Notes: generated by a model from the letters alone, not told the origin. A DNA stretch of 64,000 bases from Ascaris suum (GCA_013433145.1 CM024184.1:6820137-6884136); one strand, 5' to 3'. Positions 49,555-64,000 are shown, counted from the first letter of the stretch. Program-made: numbers and translations.

Positions 49555-52500
49555 TTCTTTGCATTGTTCAATAGAGATCTCCGAGATGATCGATAAACAA
49601 TGCAAATATTCTAGGCATTGAACGTTAATATTTGTTACCTGGTGGCTTTAAATTTCGTCACTTAAGGTATTTGAAAAAGTGTAAATAAACAACATCCTTG
49701 CACATCCATTTGTAAGTGTTTTTTTTCAATAGTTTATAGCTTGAAATTTTTGTGGGTTGATGCCGTGCGGTAAAACTGAAAAGGAAGGTGCGACATTCGA
49801 GGCAAATACATATTTGAACTCATAGATAATTCTAATTCTGTGAGGAGTTTGCACGAAACGATCAGGTTGACAGATCCCCTCAGCCTCTCCTCTTAAAGAA
49901 AAAAACTTCCTCATGTGTGGTACGACTTCGGTCGTCATGACATAATGTGGCAAATTTCTTGCCCTTGTTGATCTCCTTTCATATACCTAAAAGGTTTCCA
50001 TGTTCACTTCTATGGTTATATCACGAGTTGTCACAAATACCTATGATCTAGGCGATTTATTGCACGTTTATAGAGAGAATAGTGTGTGGCATTATACCAG
50101 AAATGATCTCACAACATCGATGAAGTGTTAAGCATTCTCACCGTTATCGGTGGTGAATTTGAGAGATTTGGCTGGGTTTTCTTTCGCATTATTGGTCATA
50201 ATCCTTGTTCATATTAATCTTTGCGCCAATGGTAATGTAGGCTGTTTGATCTTTGAATAATTTATGAAATATTTCCCAAGAAACCGAAGCATAAATTTTG
50301 GCGCATTATCGTCATTCGTTTCCGGGTTAGTGACATCGAAAACTAACCTTGTAACGAAACTTACTTAATGGATTCTCATTTACCTGACAGGTGAAACGAT
50401 AGTTATTAATCATGCTTTTTTCCGTTTTTCTGACTGTCAGTTACATTGATCGTACTAATGACAACAAAATTTCCCTGCATCAGCTCGCTGTTTTATCTAG
50501 TCGCCTAAACCAACAAAAGAACTGATAGCATAAGCTTCACGCACAGCGCTTCTGTTTTGGGACGGTATTATGAAGTTTCTGTTGTGCATTGATTGCCTCA
50601 CACCTGATTTCCTCAGTTTCAATGCGATAACGTCCTGTTGGGACTATACCATGACCATCCGCTGAATTCACTGTGGATTGTGGTTTCTGAGTTAGCAAGA
50701 CGGACTACTTTACAATAATCTCTTCTTTCTTTCACCTGATCAGGCAAAACTGCGACCGCGCATGCCCTTCTTGGATATCAGAACAAATGCGAAGCGTCGT
50801 TTAAATGACCAGCTTACAAAAGCTGCAAGCTCACTGTATCCGCTAGGACAAGCACTGCAGTGCCAATTAGACACTGTGAAACTGAGATGGTAATGGAATG
50901 TTATTACGCGAGATCATTCGATCCGATGAGCATTAAAAAAAACGGAATTGTTGAGTGAGAGAAATCAGTTCAGTGCCGCCTTTGCGTGTGCTGGACCGAA
51001 TCACGCAGAGTGTCGGCAACGGTAATCGCGGAGGAGAGGGATTTCATTTATCTTCGGATGAACCGTTAGTACTACTGGAAGAAGGAGATTCCACTTAGTT
51101 TGTTCCCTCCCCCAAGTGAGAGGGAGGAGGGGCGTCTGGGCTCCTCTTTTGTGCCTCTCTTTGCGCGAGAAGTGATGAATTCGCCCCACCACGTGAACGC
51201 CGCTGTTGACAGGGGAACGAAAAATATCGTTGCAGTGAATAAAGCTTGTTGTTGTCATGCTCGTTAGTTGTGCACTGCAAGAGACTGCTCGCTTGAAGGG
51301 TAGATCGAAGCACTACTTTTACCTTCTTTGTCATTGCATCTTCTTTTTTCCACTAGAAGGACATCTAAATGCTCCTGGGATAGCAATCTCAAAATATATT
51401 TTCCTACCCAAGCGCGCATGAGACCACATGCGAAATGTGAGATATTATGCACTTTGGGAAATGAACATCGCCGAGCAACTTTTTCCATCATCCCCATCAT
51501 AACTCTTTATACTAAAATGGCACTCCGAAATTCTCTGACTCTACCGCATTCACAGTAGCAGAATTGCCTTTCGCGTGCGTTTTTGAAGACCTCTAAGAGT
51601 GAGGTCATTGCCTCGACACAGCGCGAAATCCTCTCAGCCAAGCTGACACCACAGGTGACGCATGATCATGGCGTGCGATATGCAATCGCAAATCAACACT
51701 GTAAGCAGTGTGTGCGTGAAAAACGCTTGATGCTTCCTAGCATATCAAAAAAAAGTTGCTTGCGCCATGGAAAGAAATATAGTTTAGCTCAGTGGCTGCA
51801 GCCGATAAATCAGAGATGCAATTAGCAGATATTGCTGCTCCGACCTTCATACTCTATCCTCTATAGATGCGTTCTTGGCTGACGATGAATCTGTTGTTTT
51901 TTAGCATTCGACCTGTCTGACATTCAACATGACATTCAATTGTTCGTTGTTTGACACTCAATCTGTTCGGTCTCGTTGAAAAGTTGCTGGAACAGCTGGC
52001 GATATCTATCAATCCTTTGTTAGATTACAATGCTTTTCACGTTGTGCATTTTTTTTGCGCAGCTGGTCATGGTGATGGTATATGGTATTTTCTCTTTCTG
52101 TTTATGTCTGCGGTATGCTTCACATGACAATATTTTTCCACTTCCCACATCCTGCAATCCATATATTTTGCATGATGATGCAGTGCCACCTTCTATTACC
52201 ACATATACTTCACTTGTTTTAAGCGACAATAAACTGGCGTTAACACTCGGCTTATCTTCTAAATGTTCATCGGTGGTCTAGGTATTCCCCTGGCGACCTC
52301 CTTTGCGAACTCCTATTGCACGATTACGTTTATGACTTCCTGAATAGGCGTTACGGGGCTTCACTATGTTATCGTATAAGATTCAATTATTAACTACGTT
52401 TTCGCTCCTTTTTCTCAATCGAACTTTTGCATAGCGATTCCTACCTTATACCATTGACTGCTGAAGAATTCTGAGTAGTGTTTTACTCCTCAAACACTTT

Positions 52501-55352
52501 ATTTTATGTGGAACTTGACTAGTGCATTTCCGCTGTTGGCGCCATGTCCTACTAGTTGCATAAATAGAATTAGATTGTTCTTGTATTAGTTTCAAAGCGA
52601 AAACGAAGATCCACAACAAAAAAATCTCAAAAAACTTTTGTATATACAGCGGCGACTATCTGAAGTTTTCAATGGTTCCCCTGTGCACCACTGCTCCCTA
52701 TCCGAGAGAAAAGCGGCTTCTTCCTTTGGTGGCTTTCTCGAGATGTCATCTAGAAAGATGTCATCTAGAATGTCATCTAGAAAGATGTAGTCATCTAGAA
52801 AGAGATGTCATCTAGAATGTCATCTAGAAAGATGTAGGGTCGCATGCGCTGTAATCCATGATTAATCACCCCTGTGAAATGAATGACTTCATCTCGCTGA
52901 TTCTAAGGGGTTGAAAAATCGGCCAGAGGCGAATTCTGTTATTGGGCATTGCATTTATCAACTGTTATGCAATAAGTGAAGCAGCGGCAAACGATGCTCA
53001 CCCCACATAACTCTGTCTGTTTCTAAAATGGCAGCATGATCTGGGGAGAGAAGAAGGAGGAAGGGGAGAAGGGAAGCTAAACTCATGGCACAGATTATTT
53101 ATAAGCCATTACGTCAACAATAGGTGCATCAAGCAATCATATTTGCATATTCACCTTCATGGTCATTTAACGTGAATCAATCGATCGCAGTAGAAAGAAC
53201 TTCTTTCATCATAAATTGCAAGCATCAAAAACGCATTGAATCAAAAAGCGTTGGTTGACAAACCAGCGGAAGTAATAGTCGTTAGAAAATGAATGAACCA
53301 TTAGCAAAATTGACTAAAGCATCAAGCGACGACGAGTCAACTAGACATTATTTACACATTCAAATAGCCGTTAAGCGTTTTCGGCTTTTACTGGAAAAAG
53401 CGCAATCAGCAAACTAGCTAGAAACATCACTGACATAATTAGATGATGAATTTGAGCGGAAATAGATCCAACTCATTCTATCATTTCCCTATGAATTCTT
53501 ATGTATGCATTAAAGATAGTTGTATACACCTACTGCAAGATATTAGACCACAATATATACCTGTCCTAAGATACTAGATTATACCGCTGAAACAGCCATC
53601 CTGGATCAATCCCACCAGTGACTATTTTTGTTGCTTGTTTTACGTTTCCGTTAGTTGCAATAATGCACATACGACCTTCTTGTATTATCGCCGACAAACC
53701 TACAGACCACCTCCTCCTGTCACAAGTCGATGAAGTCGAAAGCTGGGAGATTGGGGATGCGGCGGATCTTTCAGCACAAATGACTTCTGGAAGTGATAAC
53801 TGAATTCCCAGTGAAGAGCTGTTGAAAAAATAACTAGAGAGACAAATCAGGTGTTCTCCGCACCGAGAAATGAAGAGAATGGATTAGTAGTAGGCCAATG
53901 AGTTGGGAAACATGTCCAACATGAAACGAATCGTGAAACCAATGTAATGAATTATATAACACCAATTTCTGATCAACGTCTAACTCTCAACTGCGCATAG
54001 CAGAAATTCTGATCGCAAACAATATGCTGGAGAAAATTATTGCAAAGGGGGAGGGGAAGATGGAGGACCTAATATAAAATCATTCCATTGGAACAATGTC
54101 ATGACGACATAATATGTAGCTGAAATGTCGAAACGACGAGTTAGCTTGAAAATTTGTAAGAAAAAGCGGATGGAATGTAACGATGTGACCACTAAATTCC
54201 CCCTTCCCGTTATCAAACCCAAATGTCCATTGCGTGCGCAAAAATTTCTGGCGATTCATCATTACGCAATGTGCAGAAACCAACTTATACGCCAAATAGA
54301 TGAGGAATATTTGCATAAGGTGCGGAAGAAAGTTTTCAAAATAAGATGAGAACGCTCAGATGATTAATTAATTTCATTTTATCGTCGAACGATTGGCATT
54401 TTCTCTAAACGAAGGAAGCAACAAAGGAATAGAAGTCAGCTAGAGGGTTTCGTTTGAATAAATTATAAAAATTCTTTTTTTTTTCAGACTGAACGATTCG
54501 TTGTATCGACACTGTTCACTCCATACATGTGGAGAGGAAAACAATCACGCCTCATAATAAAATTCGTTGTTGCTTTTTTTTTAAATTTTTCATTAAAGTT
54601 GTTTTCATCTTGGCTTACGAAGAAAGTGAAAGAACATTTCTAAGAGATTAAAGTGGAAAATTTTCAATGTTCTCATTTCTTTCGCCAAATATATTTTATG
54701 AGATTTGTTTTTATCATATATTAGTAATGAGACTCATATTATTAATGAGAAAATCAATGAAAAAAGTCATTTATACTTTATGGGGGAAATTTATTGAAGC
54801 TCATTACGATGACGTCATTTTCACATATATTTGTACATATGTATTTATCGGCATTTCTGCCCATCCTTTTGATTCATCGTAGCAATCACTGAAGCCACGA
54901 TTAGTGAACGTTACAAGCATAAAGCAGACGAAAGGTCATCGCATATGCGAGCTTCGAAGTCGACTCATTAACTTCGAGAGGAATCTTAGGCAAATGAAGG
55001 TGCCTTCAAATTTACAAGTGACTTGCAACTCGTTTAGTTGTATCTTAATGGTCTGGTAAATGAAAGTGCATTTTCTTCGAACGATCTGTAAGAATTTTCG
55101 GTTTCAGTGGAATATGAACGTCTTACTGAGCAACAACGATCTGCTTCCTATTTGGTAATTAATGAAATTGATTGGTGTGATAGGTCAAAGCAGAGAAAAT
55201 CATCTTGCGCAATCCGCAATCCCTCTGACGATTTTTTAATATGAAATTTGACGAGAAATTTTTATTCACCTAATAAAAGTCTTCGACTCGGTAATAATCA
55301 TCTAATAATATCAGAATCAATCAGCTAATTACCCAGGACGGTTAATAAGACA
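49555..55352. other. No gene recognised; includes a GC-richer stretch
   Basis: AT-rich except for about 50.5-52.0 kb, which is visibly less AT-rich and has frames open on both strands without recognisable motifs. A small tgtcatctagaa minisatellite lies at 52741-52836. Confidence 0.45.
52741..52836. repeat. Small minisatellite, tgtcatctagaa(agat) units
   Basis: Six or seven imperfect copies of gatgtcatctagaa arranged head to tail over about 96 nt. Confidence 0.9.
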
Positions 55353-55547
55353 ATGAATTTGAATGAAAATAGAGACAAACGCAGCAAGAGATGCGATTAT
55401 TTCATACTCGGACAGGAGGCGAGCCCAAGCCCTAGTCTTTACGCGACCGACCTGCAAGAAATAGAGGCCGACCTAAGGAGCACAAGAGCCAGCTGGATCC
55501 AAGAGGCAATGGGTGAGGGCAAGTTGAAGCGATATGAAGTGACGTGA
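55353..55547 (+). CDS. Hypothetical 64-codon open frame, unusually GC-rich
   Basis: Reads MNLNENRDKRSKRCDYFILG, then a stretch ending WIQEAMGEGKLKRYEVT. Positions 55395-55550 are clearly richer in G+C than the sequence on either side and the residue mix looks protein-like. No family is recognised; a mobile-element or gene fragment is as likely as a gene. Confidence 0.2.
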   Translation: MNLNENRDKRSKRCDYFILGQEASPSPSLYATDLQEIEADLRSTRASWIQEAMGEGKLKRYEVT

Positions 55548-58500
55548 AGAATGCTGTTGAGTGAAATAAATAGAAATAAATAAATACTTCATATTGCACT
55601 AAGATACGTAAGTTTGAAAAGCTTACGCTTAAACGCTAATAAACGTTGCAGATTTAAATTCACTCAAATTGCAAACGAACTGTTGCTTGAAACGTGACAA
55701 AAAAGAGGCAACAAATCGCACTGCCCAATATTTGCTCCCCTGAATCTCTTCAAATTTCTGTTTCTAAAGACAGCGTCGTATTTTATTTGCAAAGCAGATT
55801 ATGGCAATGTCGCATTTGCTGTTGGCATGTGAGTCTTCTCTAAATATTTATGTATGTATGCATGTCTGTCAGTATAGCAGTTTCAACTTGGAGATGATAG
55901 CTGCGAAATTTGGCACTCTAATGAGTGAAAGCTCATTTAGTTTCACAAAGGCTGAAAAACTTAGAAACGTTTCCATGAGCCCAAAGTTTTGCATGAATTT
56001 TTCAACCATTTGAATTTCCATTATGGACCAGATGAATTATAGTAAATTATTTTCTTTTGTAAAACTTGTGAATCGATTGTGCCAAAGATAATTTAAAGAC
56101 AACATCCCTATATTATTTTTGAGGATGAATTATTTGCTAAAAGCGAAATATTCGGTTTTCGGCACGGTTTAGCAATAGCATTTCTATGACTCTAATGAGA
56201 ATAGGCGTTACGAAAAAAAGCCAGTATTGCAATTTCCGTCCTCGCGAAATGAATTGAATGACAATCGATCTCCATATCGCATACTTTAAAAAAAAAGTAA
56301 ATACAGGAATGTCGCTTCGAGGAGACATTTTCGATAAAGCGCCGCAATCTATCGAATACAAAATATTGGAAGACAAAATGTTTGATATTTCTTTGTTTTT
56401 TATTTATTATAATCAATTTTTTTGACACTTTATAATATTTGAACATACTTTATTCTTTCTTAGCAAATTAAAGGATACAATCCATTTATCCATTCATAGA
56501 TAAAATAGAATGTATTCACCTATTTATAGTTGAAATTTTTACGCCTTCTGATAGTTCCCTCCTCCCTCTTAAAAGTACACTGTGATTTTTAAAAAAAAGA
56601 GATCTATCTCATGAGGTTTTTTAACTGAATCCTGTAAGAAAAAGAAAGGAGAATAATTTTCTCAAAAAAAGAGAACTGCCTAAATTTACCTTTCAGTAAT
56701 TTATAATTCACTAGTTTTTTATCCTGAGGAATCATATGAAAAAGGGATTATTATTATTACAAGACGTTTTTGACGAGAGCATTATTTTTAGCGTTCATCG
56801 TCATAGACAGAAATATATCAAAATATTGATCCGCTTTGCTACTTTATGTAACTAATATTCAATATCGAGATGTGCTATGTTTGTTTTTTTTTCAATGTAA
56901 CTTTTATCATTTGTCAGGTGAACGACGATAGAGAAAAGGAGATAATTGAATTGAGCAATATATATTTGGGGAATCAAAAATGATTTGGAATGAGCAAAAG
57001 ATATGTGTTCATTTCAAAAAAACGAAAGAAGAAATAAAATTACTAAACAACAGCAAATTTTCACATGAAAATAAATGAGAGAATACCGATTTATTATAAG
57101 ACTAAACAACTTAACAAAGCCTACATGTCGCTCAGTCTCACTTGCCAACCAATCGACCGTTTATAAATTCATAGTTTCTTTCGCCCGACTAATATATCGC
57201 TGAAACATCCTATTCTTTTGTGAGAGGGGGTTAAATCTTTACAGCCGATTTTAGCTTGGTTCCACAAAACCTTTGCAGTATTAGAAGCAGTTCTTCGACT
57301 TCAGAGGAACGAACCTAGCGAACTCGCATTTGTTGCGGGCAAGAACTACAAAACTAGGCCAACTCTACCACACAGATCGATAGACGGACAGACAGATAAA
57401 CGGGCAAACGTTCACGCGTACCGAGACAGCAGTAGGAAATTTATTGAATATCATCCTTTGGTCGAAGAATCATATCTTCTATAAGTTCACAATAAGTGAC
57501 CACGTGGATATTTCAATGAAATTGAGAAGTCTTTTCATCTTTCTACTTACTCTATAAAAATAGAAGTATTTTCTTGTTTTGAAGTTTTTTTTGCGAGTAA
57601 AAATCTGAAGGCGTTTTTCAAAAGCGATACGAAAGTGGAGAAATACTAGCACTCAAAAACTTGAATCATAAGACATCTTGAATGTTTCACGTAAGTCCTC
57701 CAAGAACTCTTGAAATTCGCCCTCTCTAGGTCTATTATCAGCACACATCCTTCATAGAAAAGTCACGACAGTGGACGATACATTTGTTAATAAGCAGTAA
57801 TACAGATGCAATAGATGGATATCACTTGGGATTTAACGTGAAACTGTAATCCGATAATAGAGCGATGAAATTCAGTTCAGCTAAACATTTACCTGTAATA
57901 CTTCTACCTTTGGGTTTATTATTGAAATAATGAGAACTTCCCAACGAAGACAAGCATCCACCTTTAACATTCCTGTTCTTGAGAACATATTTAAATAGGC
58001 GCCATATAAGATATATTCTGTAAGTAGACATGAAATCTTACATGTCTGCGTTTTGTTAGTATGTTTAATTAAGGACATTAGACGTCGGAGAATTTCAGTA
58101 AGTAGTTGATCACCTCGTTAAAGAGTCGAACTGAACATCGCTGCTACTAGATGAAACCTTTGAACAAATATACAAGTACAGGGTATATCCCGCTTCACTA
58201 AAGAAAAAACTTTGATTGAATAAAACAGTGCCTGCGCATAAAGTCATTCAACGTTATGAGTACGCGTATGGGGACCAGTTGTTCGCTTTGAGAAATTACG
58301 AACAGAAATTCCAGGAACCCAAGTACCCGGAGATGGAATGTCCGATGGCCAGAAATCAGGAAAATCGACTCTCCGTTTCCCTTTAGATTGGGCGGCAAAT
58401 CGACAGGTAAATGAAGAACCTACCAACGTGCCAAATGGAACGTTCTATTGCAAGCAAATACTACTTGACGATAAACGCATCGAAAATGACATAAATATTT

Positions 58501-61500
58501 AAATTAGATCCGCGAACATTATATTCTGTTAAATTTATTCGCAAAGGCTGATAGAGGTTTAGAAAAGAAGATCACCCTCATCCCCGTCTTCTTCTTCTCT
58601 TCCCTACCCCTCTCTATCTTCTCTTAATCATGAAGGACTGCGACATAAATCAGCGTCGCATTTTCGACAGCGTAAACATAATCCTTAGGACTCATTTATT
58701 TCGTATTTCATAACGAAACTTTTAGCTTAGTTCGAAGAAAGCACTTCCACACGCCTAGTGAATATCATACTGAAGAAAATAAACATTAGAACAGTTCCAT
58801 GTACATTGAATGTAATTAGCATTACCGTAATCGGCCTCATGTTTACGTACCATCACCGGAATGTATTTACAGTCGCTTATTTTACTTAATGCCGAATTAG
58901 CATCGAAGCAATCCACTCTGTCATTTCATTGCAACGCAAGTCAATCTTTGCAATCTTTGCAAGCGATTCTATTCATTGATTACTTATTTGGTTGCTTTTC
59001 TATCTTACTACATATGTCAGCGAAATTTGCATATGCAAAAACCTACCTCAAGCCATTCCTAACTCTCGCGATTTTATGCTTGTACGCTCATCCATGTCAC
59101 AAAGATTTCGTGATGTTTCGACGGTACCTTCCTCTATGAAATGAAAAAATAGCGCTAACGATTCCTCCAGTCAGCATTCAAAAAATTTCTCATAACAGAA
59201 AATCGTCTTGAACAAATTCAAGCCTTTTTTTCACAGGAAAAAATCACTTCAGTTGTTAAGATTTGCTTTTCCTTTCTATGAAATCAATTTTCTAAGCTGC
59301 ACTGCATATTACTTGATAAAAATGTTTTCATTTATTAAAAATTTCACTCTAGAGGGCATTTCATCCTCAACTATATGCCACATATGTCTACAATATTTTT
59401 GAAAAGTGGAGAAGAAACTAGATCGCAAATACGAAATAGAAATTATATGATGCATCAAATAACATAGAAAAAAAATCCCTAAAAAACAATAGAATTATAT
59501 ATTGGAAAGAAAACAATGAAATATACAACATATCATTGAGGATTATTATTAACAAGAAAATGAGTCATGCAAATGAGAATTTTGATAGAAAGAAAATAAT
59601 AAAAATGACTCGTTCGATTTTATTTTCGGCATAGAGTCCTTCAGACATTGGAAAAAAAGAGAACTAAATAGCAGATCATTAAATACGAGAAAAGTGAAGC
59701 TATTAAATGCACAAGTATGGAAGTATGAATTCATGCAAATGACATATGCGAATCGGATAACATTTGCATTTCGGTATCGATCATAATTCGAGAGAGGTCT
59801 TGCTGCCAAACTTTAATGTTTGAAAGCATAGTTCCATACCTATTGTAATTTGCCCATGACCGCAGCCTGAGGTGCACAGAATGCAGCGAAGAGTCTTCCC
59901 ATCTCCAACGAGATTTCCGTTCCGTGAAGATTGTTCTGTTCAAGCAAATATTTGCTTTTATCCTACAAACTTACGCCCTCAAGAATCTAGATATTATTTA
60001 GCTGTGTAACTTTAGCAGTGCTATGGAGGTCATCTCATAATGCCATCTTGCAATGTTCGGCCAGTTCATTCGACCGAACTAGGAGGACCTGTCCAGCTGA
60101 TCCAGCCTCGTCTTTGTCGAGTCCTGCCCTAATCGCCAGGTCTTGTTATCTGTTTGGCGTTCAAGCTAGTAAGATGTTGTTTTATCTTATCTACATTTTC
60201 AGCTGAAGAATTCTCAAAACCATTCTCTACCAACTCAAAACTTAGTCGTGAATATCTCATGATTCTAAAGGTGAATTTCAATGATTTTGTAGAAAACATT
60301 TTGAGCTGCGAAAAATTGATTTTGATAATTCGAGGAGACGGATTTGATGGCTTTATTTATTTATTTTTTGAGCCATCTGTAGAGATTTTGACCATATATT
60401 TCGAGGCGTTTATTACGAGAGGCGTTTCGAAAGAAAATAAAATCTATAGAGATAAAGTGAGCGTGAAAACAAAAGTAAGAAACGTTGGCCTTACAACGGA
60501 TAAATAGTAAGAAAGTATTTTCATACTCTCTCCAGATCACTATTCTTCATTTCATCCAGGCGATGAGATTGCTCTTCAAAAAAAAGAGCGCAAAAATCAT
60601 AATTAGCTGATTCGTTCAAGAAACTTTCTAATCATAACAGTGATCGCTAAAGAAAACAAGCTTAACTTCAGACAAAAAATTTGTGACCATTGCCACAGAA
60701 TTTTCCACAATTGCTAAAGTTAAATGTGATAACGCCGAATGGTACATGTGCGGTAAATTCAGCGAGCAAATGCTAGTCGAATATGCAGGAATTGAGGCAA
60801 GTTTATCCTCAAATAAACTTAATCAGACCCTCAACGTTATCACAACATAGCGGAACAAGAACATTGTTGCACATAACACGTCTACTTAAAACGAGTATGG
60901 GACAAAGAACAGCCAAATATCGCTCTACATCTTTGCCGAATTCGAAAATCACGCTAAACTTGTAATTCAAATTGACATGCTCAAAAATTTTTACACTTTA
61001 GATCTTCATATTTCTAGTAATTACGATTGTAACCTTAATTACAACTCAAGCGGTTAGGGAAATTGAAGCAATTACACTCCTTCTTCTCAGAAAAAGTCCT
61101 CCGGAATTACACTCCTACAGTTGGCCATTGTTTATAAGTCCGCAACACTTCCACTCGAAAGATATTCTGTAGCGTCAAGTACAAATAGTTTTTGGCGATC
61201 CCAATCCTCCTCCTGAGGAAAAGAGGAAAGGACTACGATCATAAATCCTTGAATCACAAGCCTTGATCAACAACCTATAAAAAATCCAACCATCTTCCCT
61301 GATTAAGTACAGAAATGTGAAGTTGTGAGAGTTCCAAGAAATTACAACAAATGCACGCACTTGTGAACCTAAGGTAACTGCACAAAACACGACCGCACAA
61401 TAGCACTTCGGTGTGGCTAAAATGAAGAATAATCGAAGCGCAGCCTTGTTATAAATGCATGCATCCATGCTCTCTTCACAATGCTGTTTGATCGAAATTC

Positions 61501-63429
61501 ATATCTTTGATGGGATCACATTGAAAATGGCCAGTTGATCTTGCCGTTGGTTGAAGCTTTGCACGAACTCGTGAACGTCATCTCCTTCTCATTCCATCTA
61601 CGCGGCAACGCAACAATTTTTCTCACTCTTGTCGGCTGCGTCTCAAGAGTCGGGATTGGCAGTAGCGGTCACACCTCACTCCGTTTTCGTTTACCTCCTC
61701 TGATCAGCAAAAGACAGCCTTATCTGTGGCCTTGGCCTTTAAACGATTTTTATTACGTTGCAATCTGTCTTACCGTTCTGCGAACTCGTTTTCCTTTCGC
61801 GCCATTGTCACTGATACCGTAAATGTTCCTTTCCTTCATTTTGTTTTTCCAGCACCCTACTGAATCCCTGACGTCTTCGTTCATAATCTTTGCTTTGGTG
61901 TTCTGTATGTTCTGCCATTATATGTAATTGCCAAATGCACTTTTTTGATCAAAATTTCTGCATTGTATAATTCTGCATATTGCCTCCCAGGTGATGAACG
62001 AAAATCTCCGTACTCGTTCTGATACCGAAATCAGAAGAAATTAAGCCGGACGAAAGGCATATTTGTGTCTTCTTTGGGTGTTGCACTTTTTTGCCCTAGG
62101 CGCTAAACTCTAGTAGCCATGGTACTATTAGAGCAAACAGATTATAGCTAAAACACCCGCAGTACGAACAGTGCCATCACCAGTAGCATTGGTATCTTTG
62201 ACAAGACCGAAACTACTGTTACCTGTACTATTGCTCATGGTGCCACTCTGATACTAGCAGTATCAAGAGGTGATACCGAGGGCTCTATAAGACAAACTGT
62301 TTCTCAACGAAGTTCTCATCAAAGAGTTCTCTGGTTTTTTTCTCCCCTTCTTTCTCTCGTAGTCGCCACCATACAAATCGCTCCTCCAATGGGCAGTAAC
62401 GAAATGTTTCTAGGATAGCTTAAATATTTTTTCCTATATTCCGCATAGGAAATTTTTTAAAGCCTTTGCGCTTCCTAATAACTGCCCATTTCATCAATGA
62501 GTTCCGATCGTTGAAGAAATTTTTCATGAAAATAAGAAAAGAATTTCAACGTAGAAGAACAATCTAATGGGATGCATTTAATGATTCTTATAAGGGGTAA
62601 TACGCCGATAACGACATAATTGACGTAAAAATGGGCCAATAATGCGGCTTAATACCGAATAACACATTTATTATGATTTTAGAGAAATTCCACAATATTT
62701 ATATTGCAAAAAAAAGTTTAATTTTTCTTTACCATAAGGAAACTGAAGTGTACGCTTAGATTGCTAAAATTCAAGAATTCTTGATAAGGCGTTCACAAAA
62801 TCGCAATATATTTTTGACCAATTATTTTATATTCGATTATAAATAAATATTATTGATTATTTCGAAGGATCTTCGTATCATTCTTTGAAAGATGTTCTGT
62901 GGTTACCCAAAACAATATTCAAGCAATTTTTTGACAAGAAATGCGCAAATGAGCTTCATAATTTATAATTTATGGACATGGAAAAACTTCGAAAAGCTAT
63001 TCCCATGAAACGCATTTGTGGGTTTTCGGATACCCTTTATTTCCGTCTCCAAGAACGTCCAGTAAATTGGAAAACCACGTTCAACAATATGTTGAGAGTG
63101 AGCAATTGAAAGCCTCTTTTAAAATGCAGTTTGTCGCCATAAACATCCCGGTTGTCACTGAGTCACAACTAGTAAAGAAAGATTCGGCAACGAATATTTT
63201 TAATTTTGCGATGGAAGTGAGAGTGAAAATCGAAAGCTTGAAGATTCTTATATGCAACAACGCAAATTCTGCGCTTTTATTGCCGAACTGCTAAGCGTTA
63301 GACTACTGGAAAAGACAACTTAATCATAACGGACTTCTTTAAAATCTAAAAGAGGAACCTTGCAAATCTATAAATCCTTTAACGATCAGGAAAAAAGTTA
63401 GAGGTAACTAATCAAGCTATCGCTGATAT
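55548..63429. other. No gene recognised
   Basis: AT-rich sequence with short overlapping frames, a gacggacagacagata tract near 57383 and a degenerate cagtaccatcac-type repeat at about 62150-62280. No conserved exon or RNA gene is seen. Confidence 0.5.
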
Positions 63430-63960
63430 CGTTGACGTACACTAAGAATAACGTGAAGCCCAATGCGCAACATTGGGGGCACCACACATGATACTAAAAA
63501 GATCCAAGAATCGAAACTTTCCACCACTAACAAAACGACAAATCAACCGAAGAAGCTTCCCCACTTCATCGTAAGAGGACAGGATATACAAAAGTTTTTT
63601 CATGGCTGGCGGTATCGAATGCCTTGAGAAAATCGACCCATACAACATTGGTCTTGTTTGGATTATTTAGCGCTGAAACCGGATCAAACCGGATCAAAAA
63701 ATACATTATTTGTTTCAATTAAACAGCTGAACACCTGAGAAACTGCTGACTTTCCCTTCAAAAAACCAAAGTGGTCTGGACTGAGTGAATTGTTTCGGAC
63801 TAAATGGTTTTAAAGTGAATTCAAAATGACCATTATCATGACTGTATAGACGGAGATTTTAGAGAAACGACTCAGTGTTTTGAAATTTCATTGGAAGGCG
63901 GCTTCTCGAGCAATGTAGTGATTGTTGCATTTTTTTTTTTTCAAAAAAGAAGGAGTTTGC
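63430..63960 (-). mobile_element. Decayed LINE, reverse transcriptase core
   Basis: Read right to left: NHLVRNNSLSPDHFGFFEGK SAVSQ (compare L....l....QhGF..gkS...Ql), then NVVWVDFLKAFDTASHEKLL (RT motif A, with KAFD), then LLRLICRFVSGGKFR. A frameshift leads into LGFTLFLVYVNDISD (the region around RT motifs B and C). Several stops and frameshifts make it a dead copy. It may extend beyond the right edge. Confidence 0.75.
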
Positions 63961-64000
63961 ATGGATCAAGAGATCACTTGAAAAGAAGTGATTAGTCTCG

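Overview
The window is AT-rich, intron-bearing nuclear DNA, almost certainly from a nematode. Two neighbouring minus-strand genes encode subunits of the nematode-specific DEG-3/DES-2 (choline-type) group of nicotinic acetylcholine receptors, and their order is that of the known nematode des-2/deg-3 pair. There is no sign of bacterial gene organisation. The species cannot be told from this sequence; introns are mostly 0.4-1.5 kb, with some of 2-5 kb.

Layout. Minus strand, positions 431-7173: a deg-3-like gene, ten exons, complete from a signal-peptide exon to just past TM3; the remaining loop and TM4 lie beyond the left edge. Positions 7174-11989: intercistronic DNA holding a decayed LINE 3' end. 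Minus strand, positions 11990-26943: a des-2-like gene, ten exons that join in frame to a stop codon; only the first (signal-peptide) exon is unplaced, with one weak candidate at 27489-27534. Introns of both genes carry long (TA)n arrays, LINE pieces and low-complexity tracts. From about 27.5 kb to 64 kb I find no convincing conserved gene: the sequence is AT-rich, with decayed LINE fragments (31.3 and 63.5 kb), microsatellites, small minisatellites and a few isolated open frames of unknown meaning.

How the genes work together. In C. elegans, des-2 (upstream) and deg-3 (downstream) are made from one operon and form one heteromeric, choline-preferring cation channel in sensory neurons. Here both predicted products have the 13-residue Cys-loop, loop-B Trp, vicinal Cys pair of loop C and a TM2 with the cation-channel glutamate. 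Both keep the same order of exons and several identical intron positions, so they look like an old tandem duplicate pair still kept side by side. The 4.8 kb between them is long for a nematode operon.

Exon boundaries were read by hand from splice motifs, phase and family knowledge; no alignment program was run. All coordinates are on the given + strand.
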